Positions 23,952-32,667 of a stretch of DNA of 64,000 nucleotides are shown here, piece after piece (within the stretch, counting starts at the first letter, position 1; each line of letters starts with the position of its first letter). The position numbers and the translations under genes were made by a program. A model generated the notes under the pieces. The model saw nothing but the letters and a program-made list of their open reading frames with translations, had not been told where the DNA came from and ran no database searches. Source of the stretch: JBCBGF01 sp039820585. GTDB taxonomy: Bacteria; Pseudomonadota; Alphaproteobacteria; Rhodobacterales; Rhodobacteraceae. The DNA is taken from positions 1-64,000 of the forward strand of contig JBCBPV010000005.1 of assembly GCA_039820585.1 (NCBI GenBank). Direction: 5' to 3'.

Positions 23952-25391
23952 ATGATTGAAAACCGCCAGTTCTACATCGACGGCACTTGGGTTGATCCCG
24001 TCACGCCGCGCGATTGCACCGTCATTGACCCGTCCACGGAAGAAGCGTGTGCCGTGATCTCACTGGGCAGTGAGGCGGATACCAACGCGGCCGTTGCCGC
24101 CGCGCGTCGGGCGTTCCCCGCTTGGGCGAACACGCCGGTTGAGACGCGGATCGGCTATGTCGAGAAGGTGCTTGAGATCCACAAGCGCCGGATGGAAGAC
24201 ATGGAGCGGGTGATCAGCCTGGAGATGGGCGCGCCCCGGCATCTGTCGCGCACGGAACAGGCGACCTCTGGGACCGGCAATATCGCGGATGCGCTTGAGG
24301 CGGCGAAGCATATCCAGTGGGAGCGGCCCTTGGGCGATCATGCGCCTGGCGCGCATCTGTTGATGGAACCGATTGGCGTGGTGGGCATGATCACGCCCTG
24401 GAACTGGCCTCTGAGCCAGGTCACGCTGAAAGTGTTCCCGGCGATGATCGCGGGGTGCACGATGGTGTTGAAGCCGTCGGAGTTTGCGCCCTTGGACGCG
24501 GTGCTGATTGCCGAGATGATTGATGAGGCGGGCGTGCCGGCGGGCGTGTTCAACCTGGTGAATGGCGATGGCGCGGGCGTGGGCAGCCAGCTCAGCGCGC
24601 ATCCCGACGTCGATATGATCAGCTTCACGGGTTCGACCCGGGCAGGCAAGGCGATCAGCCATGCCGCCGCCGATACGTTGAAGCGCGTATCGCTGGAGCT
24701 GGGCGGCAAAGGGGCCAACATCATCTTTGAGGATGCGGGCGAGCGGGCGGTGAAGACCGGCGTGCGGCGGTGTTTCAACAACACGGGCCAGTCGTGCAAC
24801 GCGCCGACCCGGATGCTGGTGGAGGACGGCTTTTATGATCGCGCGGTGGAGATTGCGCGTGAGACGGCGGAGAACACCAATGTCGGCAGCGCGCACGAAG
24901 ACGGGCGGCATATCGGGCCGCTGGTGTCGGACATCCAATTCGACAAGGTGCAGGCGCTGATCCAGACCGGGATCGACGAAGGGGCCACGCTGGTGGCCGG
25001 TGGCGTCGGGCGGCCTGAGGGGTTCAATCGGGGCTACTATGTGCGGCCCACGGTGTTTGCCGATGTGACGCCGGAGATGACGATTGCCAAGGAAGAGATC
25101 TTTGGGCCGGTGCTGTCGATCATGCGGTTCGGGTCTGAGGAAGAGGCGTTGGCGATTGCCAATGACACGCCCTATGGGCTGACCAACTATGTGCAGACGG
25201 CGGATGGTGCGCGGCGCAACCGGTTTGCGCGGGGGCTGCGGTCGGGGATGGTTGAGATGAACTATCGCTCGCGCGGGGCCGGGGCGCCGTTTGGGGGCGT
25301 GAAAGCCTCGGGCCGGGCGCGTGAAGGCGGCGTTTGGGGGATTGAGGAATACCTCGAGGTCAAATCTGTGTCGGATTGGGCGGCGGAGTAG
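23952..25391 (+). CDS. Aldehyde dehydrogenase family protein
   Basis: A 479-residue NAD(P)-dependent aldehyde dehydrogenase. Landmarks are the P-W-N-W-P-L active-site turn, F-T-G-S-T-R-A-G-K cofactor motif, E-L-G-G-K with the general-base glutamate, and the catalytic cysteine in G-Q-S-C-N-A-P, then E-E-I-F-G-P-V. The family oxidises aldehydes to acids; the close mix of S-C-N-A and S-F-T-G-S is common in semialdehyde and betaine-aldehyde-like members, so the substrate is open. GGGAG lies close before the ATG. The next operon downstream handles electrophiles, which hints at aldehyde detoxification. Confidence 0.93.
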   Translation: MIENRQFYIDGTWVDPVTPRDCTVIDPSTEEACAVISLGSEADTNAAVAAARRAFPAWANTPVETRIGYVEKVLEIHKRRMEDMERVISLEMGAPRHLSRTEQATSGTGNIADALEAAKHIQWERPLGDHAPGAHLLMEPIGVVGMITPWNWPLSQVTLKVFPAMIAGCTMVLKPSEFAPLDAVLIAEMIDEAGVPAGVFNLVNGDGAGVGSQLSAHPDVDMISFTGSTRAGKAISHAAADTLKRVSLELGGKGANIIFEDAGERAVKTGVRRCFNNTGQSCNAPTRMLVEDGFYDRAVEIARETAENTNVGSAHEDGRHIGPLVSDIQFDKVQALIQTGIDEGATLVAGGVGRPEGFNRGYYVRPTVFADVTPEMTIAKEEIFGPVLSIMRFGSEEEALAIANDTPYGLTNYVQTADGARRNRFARGLRSGMVEMNYRSRGAGAPFGGVKASGRAREGGVWGIEEYLEVKSVSDWAAE

Positions 25392-25492
25392 GCTCATGTT
25401 TGGAAATGCACAATAGCGGCGCGGATTTCGCCAATCGAATAATCCTGCGCACATGATACCTCTGGATCAACGCAATTCAGAGGAGCATTCCC

Positions 25493-26422
25493 ATGCTGAA
25501 CCAGATCAAAGGCCTGCACCATGTGACCTCGCTGGCGAGTGGTGCCCGTGAAAACAACGACTTCTTTACGAAAACGCTCGGCCTGCGCCGGGTGAAGAAG
25601 ACCGTCAACTTCGATGCGCCCGATGTCTATCACCTGTATTACGGGGATGAGCAGGGCACGCCGGGGTCGGTTATGACCTATTTCCCGTTCCCCAATGCCG
25701 GGCAAGGTCGCCACGGGGCGGGGGAGGTGTCGACGACGTCTTTTGCTGTGCCTATGGGTACTCTGCCCGCGTGGCAGGAGCGGTTGGGCAATCTGGGTGT
25801 GACCGGGTTGAGCACCGATACGCGGTTTGGCGAGAACCGGCTGCTGTTTGATGGGCCTGACGGCGATGGGTTTGCCTTGGTGGAAGCTGATGATGACCGG
25901 GCGCCCTGGACTGGCGATGGTGTCGGCGCGGATACCGCAATCCGTGGTTTCCATGGGGCCGCGATGCGGTTGCACGATGCGGATGCGACGGCAGAGCTGA
26001 TGCAGTTCATGGGCTATGAGGTCGTGGACCGCGCCGATGGGGTGACGCGATTGGCCGTGGCGGATGGCAACGGGGCGGATGTGATCGACCTTGAGGCTAT
26101 TCCGTCGGCGAACCTGGCGCAGCAAGGGGCCGGGTCGGTGCATCACATCGCCTTTGCGGTGGAAAACCGCGCGCGGCAGTTGGAGGTGCGGGAAGCGCTT
26201 TTGGACACTGGCTATCAGGTCACGCCGGTGATCGACCGCGATTACTTCTGGGCGATCTATTTCCGCACGCCGGGTGGGGTGCTGTTTGAGGTGGCCACGA
26301 ATGAGCCGGGCTTTGACCGCGACGAGGATACCGCGCATCTGGGCGAGGCGTTGAAGCTGCCCGCGCAGCACGCGCATCTGCGCGACCGGCTGGAACGGGT
26401 GCTGGAACCGATCGAGGGCTGA
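25493..26422 (+). CDS. Ring-cleaving dioxygenase, VOC family (MhqO-like)
   Basis: A 309-residue protein with two vicinal-oxygen-chelate domains, the layout of MhqO/MhqA/MhqE and related putative hydroquinone dioxygenases. Metal ligands are suggested by G-L-H-H-V (His9/10), S-V-H-H-I-A-F near 220, and G-V-L-F-E-V-A-T near 262. GAGGAGC lies before the ATG. The next gene, four bases on, is an MhqD-like hydrolase, the same pairing used in Bacillus against quinones and thiol-reactive electrophiles. No MarR-type regulator is nearby. Confidence 0.9.
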   Translation: MLNQIKGLHHVTSLASGARENNDFFTKTLGLRRVKKTVNFDAPDVYHLYYGDEQGTPGSVMTYFPFPNAGQGRHGAGEVSTTSFAVPMGTLPAWQERLGNLGVTGLSTDTRFGENRLLFDGPDGDGFALVEADDDRAPWTGDGVGADTAIRGFHGAAMRLHDADATAELMQFMGYEVVDRADGVTRLAVADGNGADVIDLEAIPSANLAQQGAGSVHHIAFAVENRARQLEVREALLDTGYQVTPVIDRDYFWAIYFRTPGGVLFEVATNEPGFDRDEDTAHLGEALKLPAQHAHLRDRLERVLEPIEG

Positions 26423-26425
26423 GCC

Positions 26426-27031
26426 ATGAGCTATATCGCGAAACGCAGCGAGGGGGCGGCGGGCCGGCCCCTTTTCCTGACCTTTCACGGAACGGGCGGG
26501 GCTGAGGATCAGTTCCACGGTCTTGCCCAGCGGCTGATCCCGGGTGCGCATGTGGTGTCGCCGCGCGGGGACGTGTCCGAGATGGGCGCAAACCGATATT
26601 TCCGGAGGTCGGGTGAGGGAGTCTATGACATGGACGATCTGACCCGGGCGACCGAGAAGATGGGCGCGTTCATTGCGGATGAGAAAGCACATGTTGGGGC
26701 GGATCGGGTGATTGGGTTGGGCTACTCCAACGGGGCGAATATCCTTGCCTCTGTTGGTTTGGCGCAGCCGGATCTGGTGGATGACTATGTGCTGATGCAC
26801 CCGCTGATCCCGTGGACGCCAGAGCCGCAGCCGGGGTTGGCCGGTCGGCGGATGCTGATAACCGCCGGTCGGCGCGATCCGATTTGTCCGGCGCCAATGA
26901 CGGAAGCGTTGGTGAGCTATCTCTCAGGCCAACGCGCGGACGTCTCGGTTGCCTGGCACGCGGGCGGGCATGAGATCGGCATGGAGGAAGGCACCGCGAT
27001 CAAGCAGTTCCTTGCGACGGTGCCAGCCTGA
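26426..27031 (+). CDS. Alpha/beta hydrolase (MhqD-like carboxylesterase)
   Basis: A 201-residue phospholipase/carboxylesterase-family hydrolase. The nucleophile sits in G-Y-S-N-G-A-N, the aspartate in G-R-R-D-P-I-C and the histidine in A-G-G-H-E-I-G-M, with the oxyanion loop T-F-H-G-T-G-G. Relatives include MhqD, partner of MhqO. It starts three bases after the dioxygenase and its TGA directly abuts the convergent RluA stop (TGATCA). Confidence 0.9.
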   Translation: MSYIAKRSEGAAGRPLFLTFHGTGGAEDQFHGLAQRLIPGAHVVSPRGDVSEMGANRYFRRSGEGVYDMDDLTRATEKMGAFIADEKAHVGADRVIGLGYSNGANILASVGLAQPDLVDDYVLMHPLIPWTPEPQPGLAGRRMLITAGRRDPICPAPMTEALVSYLSGQRADVSVAWHAGGHEIGMEEGTAIKQFLATVPA

Positions 27032-27682
27032 TCAGAACGGGGGCCTGGCGGAAAACGTCAGGCCCTTGCCGCCATCGGGGTGGCGGAACCGCAGGCTTTC
27101 GGCGTGCAGCATAAGGCGCGGGAAATCGCGGGCGGGGCCGGTGGCATAGAACGGATCGCCGAGGATCGGGTGGCCAAGCGCTAGCATATGGACGCGGAGT
27201 TGGTGGGAGCGACCTGTTTTCGGGAATAGCCGCAGGCGCGCCGTGCCATCCTCAGGCCGTTTCAGAACGCGCCAGTCGGTGATCGCCTCGCGACCATTTT
27301 CATGGTCGACATGCTGACGCGGGCGGTTGGGCCAGTCGACAGCGAGCGGCAGATCGACGGTGCCGGTATCCTGCGCCGGATGGCCCCAGACGCGGGCGAC
27401 GTAGGTTTTGCGGGTCTGGCGCTTCTCGAACTGCAATCCCAGGTGACGCTGGGCGTGGGGGGTCATGGCAAAGATCATCACGCCCGAGGTGTCGCGGTCG
27501 AGGCGGTGGATCAGCAGCGCTTCAGGGAAGGCGGCCTGGATGCGCGTGAGAAGGCAATCGGCGAGGTGGTCACCCTTGCCGGGGACGGACAAGAGGCCTG
27601 CGGGTTTGTTCGCGATCAGCACCTCGTGGTCGACATGGAGGATGTCGAGCGGGTCGTTGGGTGGCGCGTACGTATCGCTCAC
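27032..27682 (-). CDS. RluA family RNA pseudouridine synthase
   Basis: A 216-residue pseudouridine synthase with the catalytic aspartate in I-H-R-L-D-R-D-T-S-G, the R-K-T-Y-V-A-R-V motif, and the L-R-V-H-M-x-x-L-G-H-P-I-L-G-D-P-F-Y C-terminal motif. There is no S4 domain, so it is one of the short RluA-type enzymes acting on rRNA or tRNA; the target is not certain. The start is GTG at 27682, giving a GTGA overlap with the upstream LysE gene; the open frame beyond it runs through that gene and is spurious. Confidence 0.92.
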   Translation of the reverse strand: MSDTYAPPNDPLDILHVDHEVLIANKPAGLLSVPGKGDHLADCLLTRIQAAFPEALLIHRLDRDTSGVMIFAMTPHAQRHLGLQFEKRQTRKTYVARVWGHPAQDTGTVDLPLAVDWPNRPRQHVDHENGREAITDWRVLKRPEDGTARLRLFPKTGRSHQLRVHMLALGHPILGDPFYATGPARDFPRLMLHAESLRFRHPDGGKGLTFSARPPF

Positions 27683-28302
27683 GCCCCGCGTCCGGTTGCG
27701 GAGTAGGTGCCCAGAAGCACCCCGTAGATCACGAAGCAAACCGCCATCGCCCGTCGGAACCAGACGTTCAGCACGGCGCCGAGTGCGACCCGGCCAAGGC
27801 CCGCCCCGATCGCGGTATAGGTGGTGTAGCTGAGGGCAGTGATGGTGAGGGCCGTGGGCATGATTGCCCACATCTGTGTCCAGATCGGGATGTCGGGTTG
27901 GACGAATTGCGAGAAGGCGGCGAGGTAGCCTGCGACGGATTTGGCGTTGATCGTGGCGATCAGGAAGGCGCGGCCATAGATCGAGCGTGCGGTGGTGGGC
28001 CGGGCCGAGACGGGGCGGGTGGCGGTGCGCCAGCCGCGGATGCCAAGCCAGATGAGAAAGCCTGCGCCGATGAGTTGCAGCCAGCCGAACAGCGTGGGTG
28101 AGGCGGCGATGAGCGCGGTGATGCCGGCAGCGGACAGGATCAGGAACAACGTGGCCTGAGTCAGGATAGCCGCGACACCCCAGAGGGAGCGTTTAAAGCC
28201 GAAGGACATGCCGTTGCCGATGCAATTGACGGCATTGGGGCCAGGCGTTGTGACGAAGACCGCCCAGAACAGGGCGAAGATCAGCCAGCCTTCGAAGCTC
28301 AT
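27679..28302 (-). CDS. LysE family translocator
   Basis: A 207-residue inner-membrane protein of the LysE/RhtB exporter family, about six hydrophobic segments, with the family N-terminal T-P-G-P-N-A loop (here V-T-T-P-G-P-N-A-V-N near residue 19) and a late segment containing N-A-K-S. Members export amino acids and related compounds. It overlaps the upstream fRMsr gene by four bases and the downstream RluA gene by four bases. Confidence 0.9.
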   Translation of the reverse strand: MSFEGWLIFALFWAVFVTTPGPNAVNCIGNGMSFGFKRSLWGVAAILTQATLFLILSAAGITALIAASPTLFGWLQLIGAGFLIWLGIRGWRTATRPVSARPTTARSIYGRAFLIATINAKSVAGYLAAFSQFVQPDIPIWTQMWAIMPTALTITALSYTTYTAIGAGLGRVALGAVLNVWFRRAMAVCFVIYGVLLGTYSATGRGA

Positions 28303-28742
28303 GCGAAGACACGGTGCAAGATGATGGTCAACTCGGCCTCGTCCTCAGCCGTGAAGGCGGCGGGTTGGTCGCTGTCGATGTCGAAGACGGCGATGAGTGT
28401 GCCGTCGCCGTTCCAGACCGGCAGGACCAGTTCGGATTGGGTGCTGGAGGCGCAGGCGATGTGGCCGGGGAAAGCGTCGACATCGTCGACGCGCTGGGGC
28501 TGTTCGGTGCGGGCCGCGGCGCCGCAGACGCCGTGGGTGAACGGGATCGTCAGGCAACCGTGGCCGCCCTGGTACGGGCCGATCTTGAGGAGGTCCGGGG
28601 CGGTGACGCGGTAGAAGCCGGTCCAGTCAAAGCGGTCGTCGCTGTGATGTACCTCGCAGGCGACGGTGGCCATGAGGGCGATCTCGTCGGTTTCCCCTTC
28701 GGTCAGCGATGCGATGCGAGCGGCCAGTGCGGGGTAGTCCAT
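28299..28742 (-). CDS. msrC: Free methionine-R-sulfoxide reductase (GAF domain)
   Basis: A 147-residue GAF-domain protein with the fRMsr motif G-P-Y-Q-G...G-V-C-G...G-H-I-A-C. Cysteines 63, 73 and 97 have the same 10 and 24 residue spacing as the catalytic and resolving cysteines of the E. coli enzyme (84, 94, 118). The enzyme reduces free methionine-R-sulfoxide with thioredoxin. It shares one base with the upstream thiolase stop (TGATG). Confidence 0.92.
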   Translation of the reverse strand: MDYPALAARIASLTEGETDEIALMATVACEVHHSDDRFDWTGFYRVTAPDLLKIGPYQGGHGCLTIPFTHGVCGAAARTEQPQRVDDVDAFPGHIACASSTQSELVLPVWNGDGTLIAVFDIDSDQPAAFTAEDEAELTIILHRVFA

Positions 28743-29902
28743 CAGACCCGTTCGATGGCGATGGCTGTGCCTTCGCCCCCGCCGATGCAGATGGCGGCGA
28801 CGCCGCGTTTCAGGCCGTGGTGTTCCAGCGCGTTCAGGAGCGTGACAATGATGCGCGCGCCGGACGCGCCAATGGGGTGGCCGAGGGCGCAGGCGCCGCC
28901 GTGGACGTTCACCTTGTCTCGGGGCAGGCCCATTTCGCGCATGAAGGCCATGGGAACGACGGCGAAGGCTTCGTTCACTTCCCAGAGGTCGACGTTGTCC
29001 TTGGCCCAGCCGATCTGGTCGAGCAGCTTTTGCGCGGCGGGGACGGGGGCGGTGGTGAAGAGGCCGGGGGCCTGGGCGTGGCCTGCATAGCCCAGGATGC
29101 GGGCGCGGGCAGTTTGGGTGTCTGTCGTCAGGACGAGGGCGGCGGCCCCGTCGGAGATTGAGGAGGAGTTGGCGGCGGTGACCGTGCCGTCCTTTCGGAA
29201 AGCGGGCTTGAGCCCGGGAATTTTATCCGGGCGCGCGTTGGCGGGCTGTTCGTCGGTTGTGACGGCGGTGTCGCCCTTGCGGCTCGGCACGGTGACTGCC
29301 GTGATTTCTCGCGCAAACGCCCCTGCTTTTCCGGCGTTGAGCGCATTCTCCAGCGATCCCAGCGCATAGGCGTCCTGATCTTCGCGGGTAAACTGATACG
29401 CCTCGGCGCAATCCTCGGCGAAGGTGCCCATCAGGCGGCCTTGGTCATAGGCGTCTTCCAGACCGTCGAGGAACATGTGGTCGATCACTTGGCCATGTCC
29501 GATCCGGGCCCCGCTGCGCATCTTTGGCAGAAGGTAGGGGGCATTGGTCATGCTCTCCATACCGCCCGCGACGATGGTGGTGGCGCGGCCAAGCGCCAGC
29601 GTGTCGGAGGCCGCCATCACCGCCTTCATGCCCGAGCCGCACATCTTGTTCAGCGTCGTGGCGGGCACGGTTTCGTCTAGACCGGCCTTGAAGCCTGCCT
29701 GACGTGCAGGCGCCTGGCCTTGCCCTGCGGGCAGGACGCAGCCCATGATCACCTCTTTCACCTGTGTCGCGGGCAGCCCGGCATCGGCCAAGGCCGCGGC
29801 TATTGCGGCCCCGCCCAGCGTGGGGGCATCAACGCCCGCGAAGGCGCCCTGAAACCCGCCCATGGGCGTGCGCGCCGCCCCTGCGATCAACACATCTTTC
29901 AT
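28742..29902 (-). CDS. Acetyl-CoA C-acyltransferase (thiolase)
   Basis: A 386-residue thiolase, beginning M-K-D-V-L-I-A-G-A-A-R-T-P. Nucleophile Cys88 is in N-K-M-C-G-S-G, the second histidine in N-V-H-G-G-A-C-A-L-G-H-P-I-G, and the acid/base cysteine in C-I-G-G-G-E-G. It condenses or splits acyl-CoA; whether degradative or biosynthetic is unclear. The start at 29902 follows GAGGCGGAAT. It heads a four-gene operon (thiolase, fRMsr, LysE, RluA) with 1-4 base overlaps. Confidence 0.94.
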   Translation of the reverse strand: MKDVLIAGAARTPMGGFQGAFAGVDAPTLGGAAIAAALADAGLPATQVKEVIMGCVLPAGQGQAPARQAGFKAGLDETVPATTLNKMCGSGMKAVMAASDTLALGRATTIVAGGMESMTNAPYLLPKMRSGARIGHGQVIDHMFLDGLEDAYDQGRLMGTFAEDCAEAYQFTREDQDAYALGSLENALNAGKAGAFAREITAVTVPSRKGDTAVTTDEQPANARPDKIPGLKPAFRKDGTVTAANSSSISDGAAALVLTTDTQTARARILGYAGHAQAPGLFTTAPVPAAQKLLDQIGWAKDNVDLWEVNEAFAVVPMAFMREMGLPRDKVNVHGGACALGHPIGASGARIIVTLLNALEHHGLKRGVAAICIGGGEGTAIAIERV

Positions 29903-29940
29903 ATTCCGCCTCTGCGCCCATGTATCGTGATCTCGTGCTC

Positions 29941-29954
29941 TTACCGAATGGTAA
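29941..29954. promoter_or_regulatory. Palindrome in divergent thiolase/STAS region
   Basis: TTACC-GAAT-GGTAA is a perfect inverted repeat in the 92 bases between the divergent thiolase and STAS genes. TAATAC immediately after it could be a -10 box for the STAS operon. Function is inferred from position. Confidence 0.4.
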
Positions 29955-29994
29955 TACCTCGCGTCTAGCGTGGCGCGCAATTGTTGGAGAGGCC

Positions 29995-30339
29995 ATGAAA
30001 CTTCTGTCAGAACGTCATAGCGATACACTGGTGATCCGGGTTGATGAGGCGCGAATCGATGCCGCGGCCGCGGTGGATTTCAAGGATTCCATGCGCCGGG
30101 CGACCCAGGATGGGGCGGCGCGGGTGGTTCTGGATCTGTCCCAGGTGACGATGGTCGACAGCAGCGGTCTGGGCGCGATTGTCGCCGTGATGAAGCAGTT
30201 GGGGGCCGGGTGTCCCCTGGAACTGGCCGGGCTGACGCGCAATGTCGCCACTGTGTTTCGCCTGACGCGCATGGATACGGTGATGCGCATTCACGGCGAC
30301 GTGGATGATGCGCTGTCGCTCGCCCGGCCCGCGTGCTGA
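29995..30339 (+). CDS. STAS domain anti-anti-sigma factor
   Basis: A 114-residue STAS protein, the antagonist half of a partner switch. The phosphorylation loop is M-V-D-S-S-G-L-G-A-I with candidate Ser56/Ser57. When unphosphorylated, such proteins bind the anti-sigma kinase and release its target. GGAGAGG precedes the ATG at 29995. The kinase gene follows after one base. No sigma factor or PP2C phosphatase is nearby. Confidence 0.93.
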   Translation: MKLLSERHSDTLVIRVDEARIDAAAAVDFKDSMRRATQDGAARVVLDLSQVTMVDSSGLGAIVAVMKQLGAGCPLELAGLTRNVATVFRLTRMDTVMRIHGDVDDALSLARPAC

Positions 30340-30340
30340 C

Positions 30341-30802
30341 ATGGCCGCAATGGGGGACGCGCGCGCTGCGTCGGACCAGTCCTGTCCGATTTCGATCGAC
30401 CTGCCCGGCACGTTTGACGGTGTGCGCTGGGCGCTGACACAGGTCATGGTCCAGTTGGGGAGCGACAGGTATTCGTTGGAAGAGCGTGGGACTGTTGAGC
30501 TGGTTCTGGCCGAGGTTCTGAACAACGTGGTCGAGCACGCCTATGCCGGGCGCTCGGACGGTAAAGTCGCGTTGCGGGTGGAGCAGGGTATCAGTGGGCT
30601 GAGCGTCGCGGTGGAAGATGACGGCGAACCGATGCCCGACGGCGGGTTGCCCGGCGGGGCGATGGCGGCCCCGACCGAGGATTTGCTGGCGATGCCGGAA
30701 GGGGGGTATGGCTGGTTCCTGATCGGCCAGCTTGCCCGCGATCACCAGTATCGGCGCGAAGCAGGGCGCAACTCGCTGACGTTTCGGATTTCGGTGGGTT
30801 AG
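30341..30802 (+). CDS. Anti-sigma regulatory factor, serine/threonine kinase (RsbW-type)
   Basis: A 153-residue HATPase-fold protein. The N-box is E-L-V-L-A-E-V-L-N-N-V-V-E-H-A-Y (about 54-69), the G1 box V-E-D-D-G-E-P-M-P, and the G2-like box P-E-G-G-Y-G-W-F-L-I. It should phosphorylate the STAS protein encoded one base upstream and bind a target, classically a sigma factor. The Shine-Dalgarno is not strong; coupling to the STAS gene is likely. Confidence 0.92.
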   Translation: MAAMGDARAASDQSCPISIDLPGTFDGVRWALTQVMVQLGSDRYSLEERGTVELVLAEVLNNVVEHAYAGRSDGKVALRVEQGISGLSVAVEDDGEPMPDGGLPGGAMAAPTEDLLAMPEGGYGWFLIGQLARDHQYRREAGRNSLTFRISVG

Positions 30803-31077
30803 TACCTTTTGAGGTGGGTTTGCCCGATGTGTTCGTGGATTGCCCCTTGGGTCTGGCACGACAATCTGTGCGCAATGTCTTTGGTCAAAGTCGTCGGGGC
30901 TAGGGCGCCGTGACCCTGTGCGCTGGCAACGGGTCGCAGGTTGCCCCGCGCGATGTGAATTTTGCCTGCTCCAGCCCCTAACGCGAAGCGCGTTCGCGGG
31001 CTGCGAAAAGCAACGCTTTGCCTTTCAACATGACGTCGAAACGCTTTAGGGTCGCGCTTCGTGAACCAGAGGCCCCC

Positions 31078-32658
31078 ATGCGCGACTTCCATCTTCCCGG
31101 ACGCTCCCCCGTTTTTGCCCAGAACGGGATGTGCGCCACGTCACACCCCTTGGCCGCGCAAGTCGCTGTTGAGACGCTGAAATCCGGTGGCAACGCCGTG
31201 GATGCGGCCATCGCCGGGGCGGTGCTGTTGGGGTTGTGCGAACCGGCGATGACCGGGATCGGCGGCGACTGTTTTGTGCTGTTCACGCCGCCGGGCGAAG
31301 ACCGCGTTCTGGCGTTGAACGGATCGGGACGCGCGCCGGGGGCAACCTCGGCCGAGGCATTGCGCGCGGCGGGGCACAGCACGGTTCCGGTGTCTGATCC
31401 GGCGGCGGTGACGGTGCCTGGGGCGGTCGATGCGTTTTGTCGGCTGTCGGCGGATTGGGGACGGCTCGGGCTGGACCGTGTTTTGGCGCCTGCGATCCAC
31501 TATGCGGATGCTGGGGTTCCCGTGGCGCCACGCGCAGCGCTTGATTGGTCGCTGCATGCGGGCAAGCTGTTTGGTGCGTCGGCGCGACACTATCTGCTGG
31601 ACGGGCGTGTGCCCGTGGCCGGTGAGGTGTTTCGTGCGCCCGCCCAGGCCAAGGCCCTGCGCCTGATCGCTGAACAGGGGCGAGCGGGGTTTTATGAAGG
31701 CGCGGTCGCCGAGGATATGGTGAACAGCCTGCGCGCGCTGGGTGGATGTCACACGCTGGATGACTTTGCCGCCTGCGCGAGCGACTACACCACGCCGGTG
31801 TCGGGCAGTTATGGCGGGCATGAGCTGGTGGAGCATCCGCCGAATGGGGCGGGGGCCACAGCGCATTTGTTGGCCAATATCCTGAAGCATTTCGATCTGG
31901 CGGCGATGGATCCCTTCGGGGTAGAGCGTGCGCATCTTGAGGTTGAGGCCACGAAGCTTGCCTACGATGCGCGGGATCGGATCATCGCGGATCCCGACCA
32001 TACGGTGCATCTGGATCGGCTGCTGGCGCCGGACACGGCCGCGCAACTGGCAGGCCTGATCGACCCGACCCGCGCGAATACCGACATCGCGGCCCTGACC
32101 GAGGCGGTGCATCGCGAGACGGTGTATATCACCGTGGTCGATCAGGACCGGATGTGTGTTTCGCTGATTTATTCGATCATGCACGATTTCGGGTCGGGGC
32201 TGGCGTCAGACGCCTATGGCATCCTGTTCCAGAACCGGGGCGCGGGCTTCACCCTTCAGCCCGGCCACCCCAATGAGATGGGGCCCGGCAAGCGACCGTT
32301 GCACACGATCATCCCCGCAATGCTGCGTAAAGAAGGGAAGGTGGTGATGCCATTTGGCGTGATGGGGGGCCGGTATCAGCCGCAGGGCCATCTGCGACTG
32401 CTGTCTAACATGTTCGATTTCGGGATGGACGTGCAGACCGCGATCGACGGCCCGCGCGTGTTTTTTGAGCAGGGTCAGTTGCGGGTTGAGCGGGGCTATA
32501 CCCCCGGCGTCCACCAGGCACTTGCGGATCTGGGGCACCCGGTCACGGTTTTACCCACGCCGATTGGTGGAGCGCAGGCGATCCGTGTTCATCCAGAAAC
32601 AGGCGTGCTTGAAGGCGCCTCCGACCCGCGAAAGGACGGATGCGCGCTTGGGTACTGA
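31078..32658 (+). CDS. Gamma-glutamyltransferase family protein
   Basis: A 526-residue GGT-fold enzyme. The autoprocessing threonine aligns with Thr348 in R-E-T-V-Y-I-T-V-V-D (the E. coli enzyme reads T-T-H-Y-S-V-V-D), with the next residue Val instead of Thr. The G-N-A-V-D-A-A-I-A motif near residue 38 and the late G-G-R-Y-Q-P-Q-G are family-like. There is no signal peptide, unlike the classic periplasmic enzyme, so a cytoplasmic or different substrate role is likely. The start at 31078 follows CAGAGGCCC. Confidence 0.88.
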   Translation: MRDFHLPGRSPVFAQNGMCATSHPLAAQVAVETLKSGGNAVDAAIAGAVLLGLCEPAMTGIGGDCFVLFTPPGEDRVLALNGSGRAPGATSAEALRAAGHSTVPVSDPAAVTVPGAVDAFCRLSADWGRLGLDRVLAPAIHYADAGVPVAPRAALDWSLHAGKLFGASARHYLLDGRVPVAGEVFRAPAQAKALRLIAEQGRAGFYEGAVAEDMVNSLRALGGCHTLDDFAACASDYTTPVSGSYGGHELVEHPPNGAGATAHLLANILKHFDLAAMDPFGVERAHLEVEATKLAYDARDRIIADPDHTVHLDRLLAPDTAAQLAGLIDPTRANTDIAALTEAVHRETVYITVVDQDRMCVSLIYSIMHDFGSGLASDAYGILFQNRGAGFTLQPGHPNEMGPGKRPLHTIIPAMLRKEGKVVMPFGVMGGRYQPQGHLRLLSNMFDFGMDVQTAIDGPRVFFEQGQLRVERGYTPGVHQALADLGHPVTVLPTPIGGAQAIRVHPETGVLEGASDPRKDGCALGY

Positions 32659-32667
32659 GGAGGTGGC

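Noticed and set aside
30799..31092. Minus-strand frame of 97 codons in the 275-base gap before ggt, with a tail resembling IS1595-type transposase (H-L-K-R-Y)
   Set aside because: The tail match is short and out of register, and the frame has no ribosome-binding site or conserved catalytic residues. I see no gene in this gap, only short hairpins (30980-30994 and 31007-31019).
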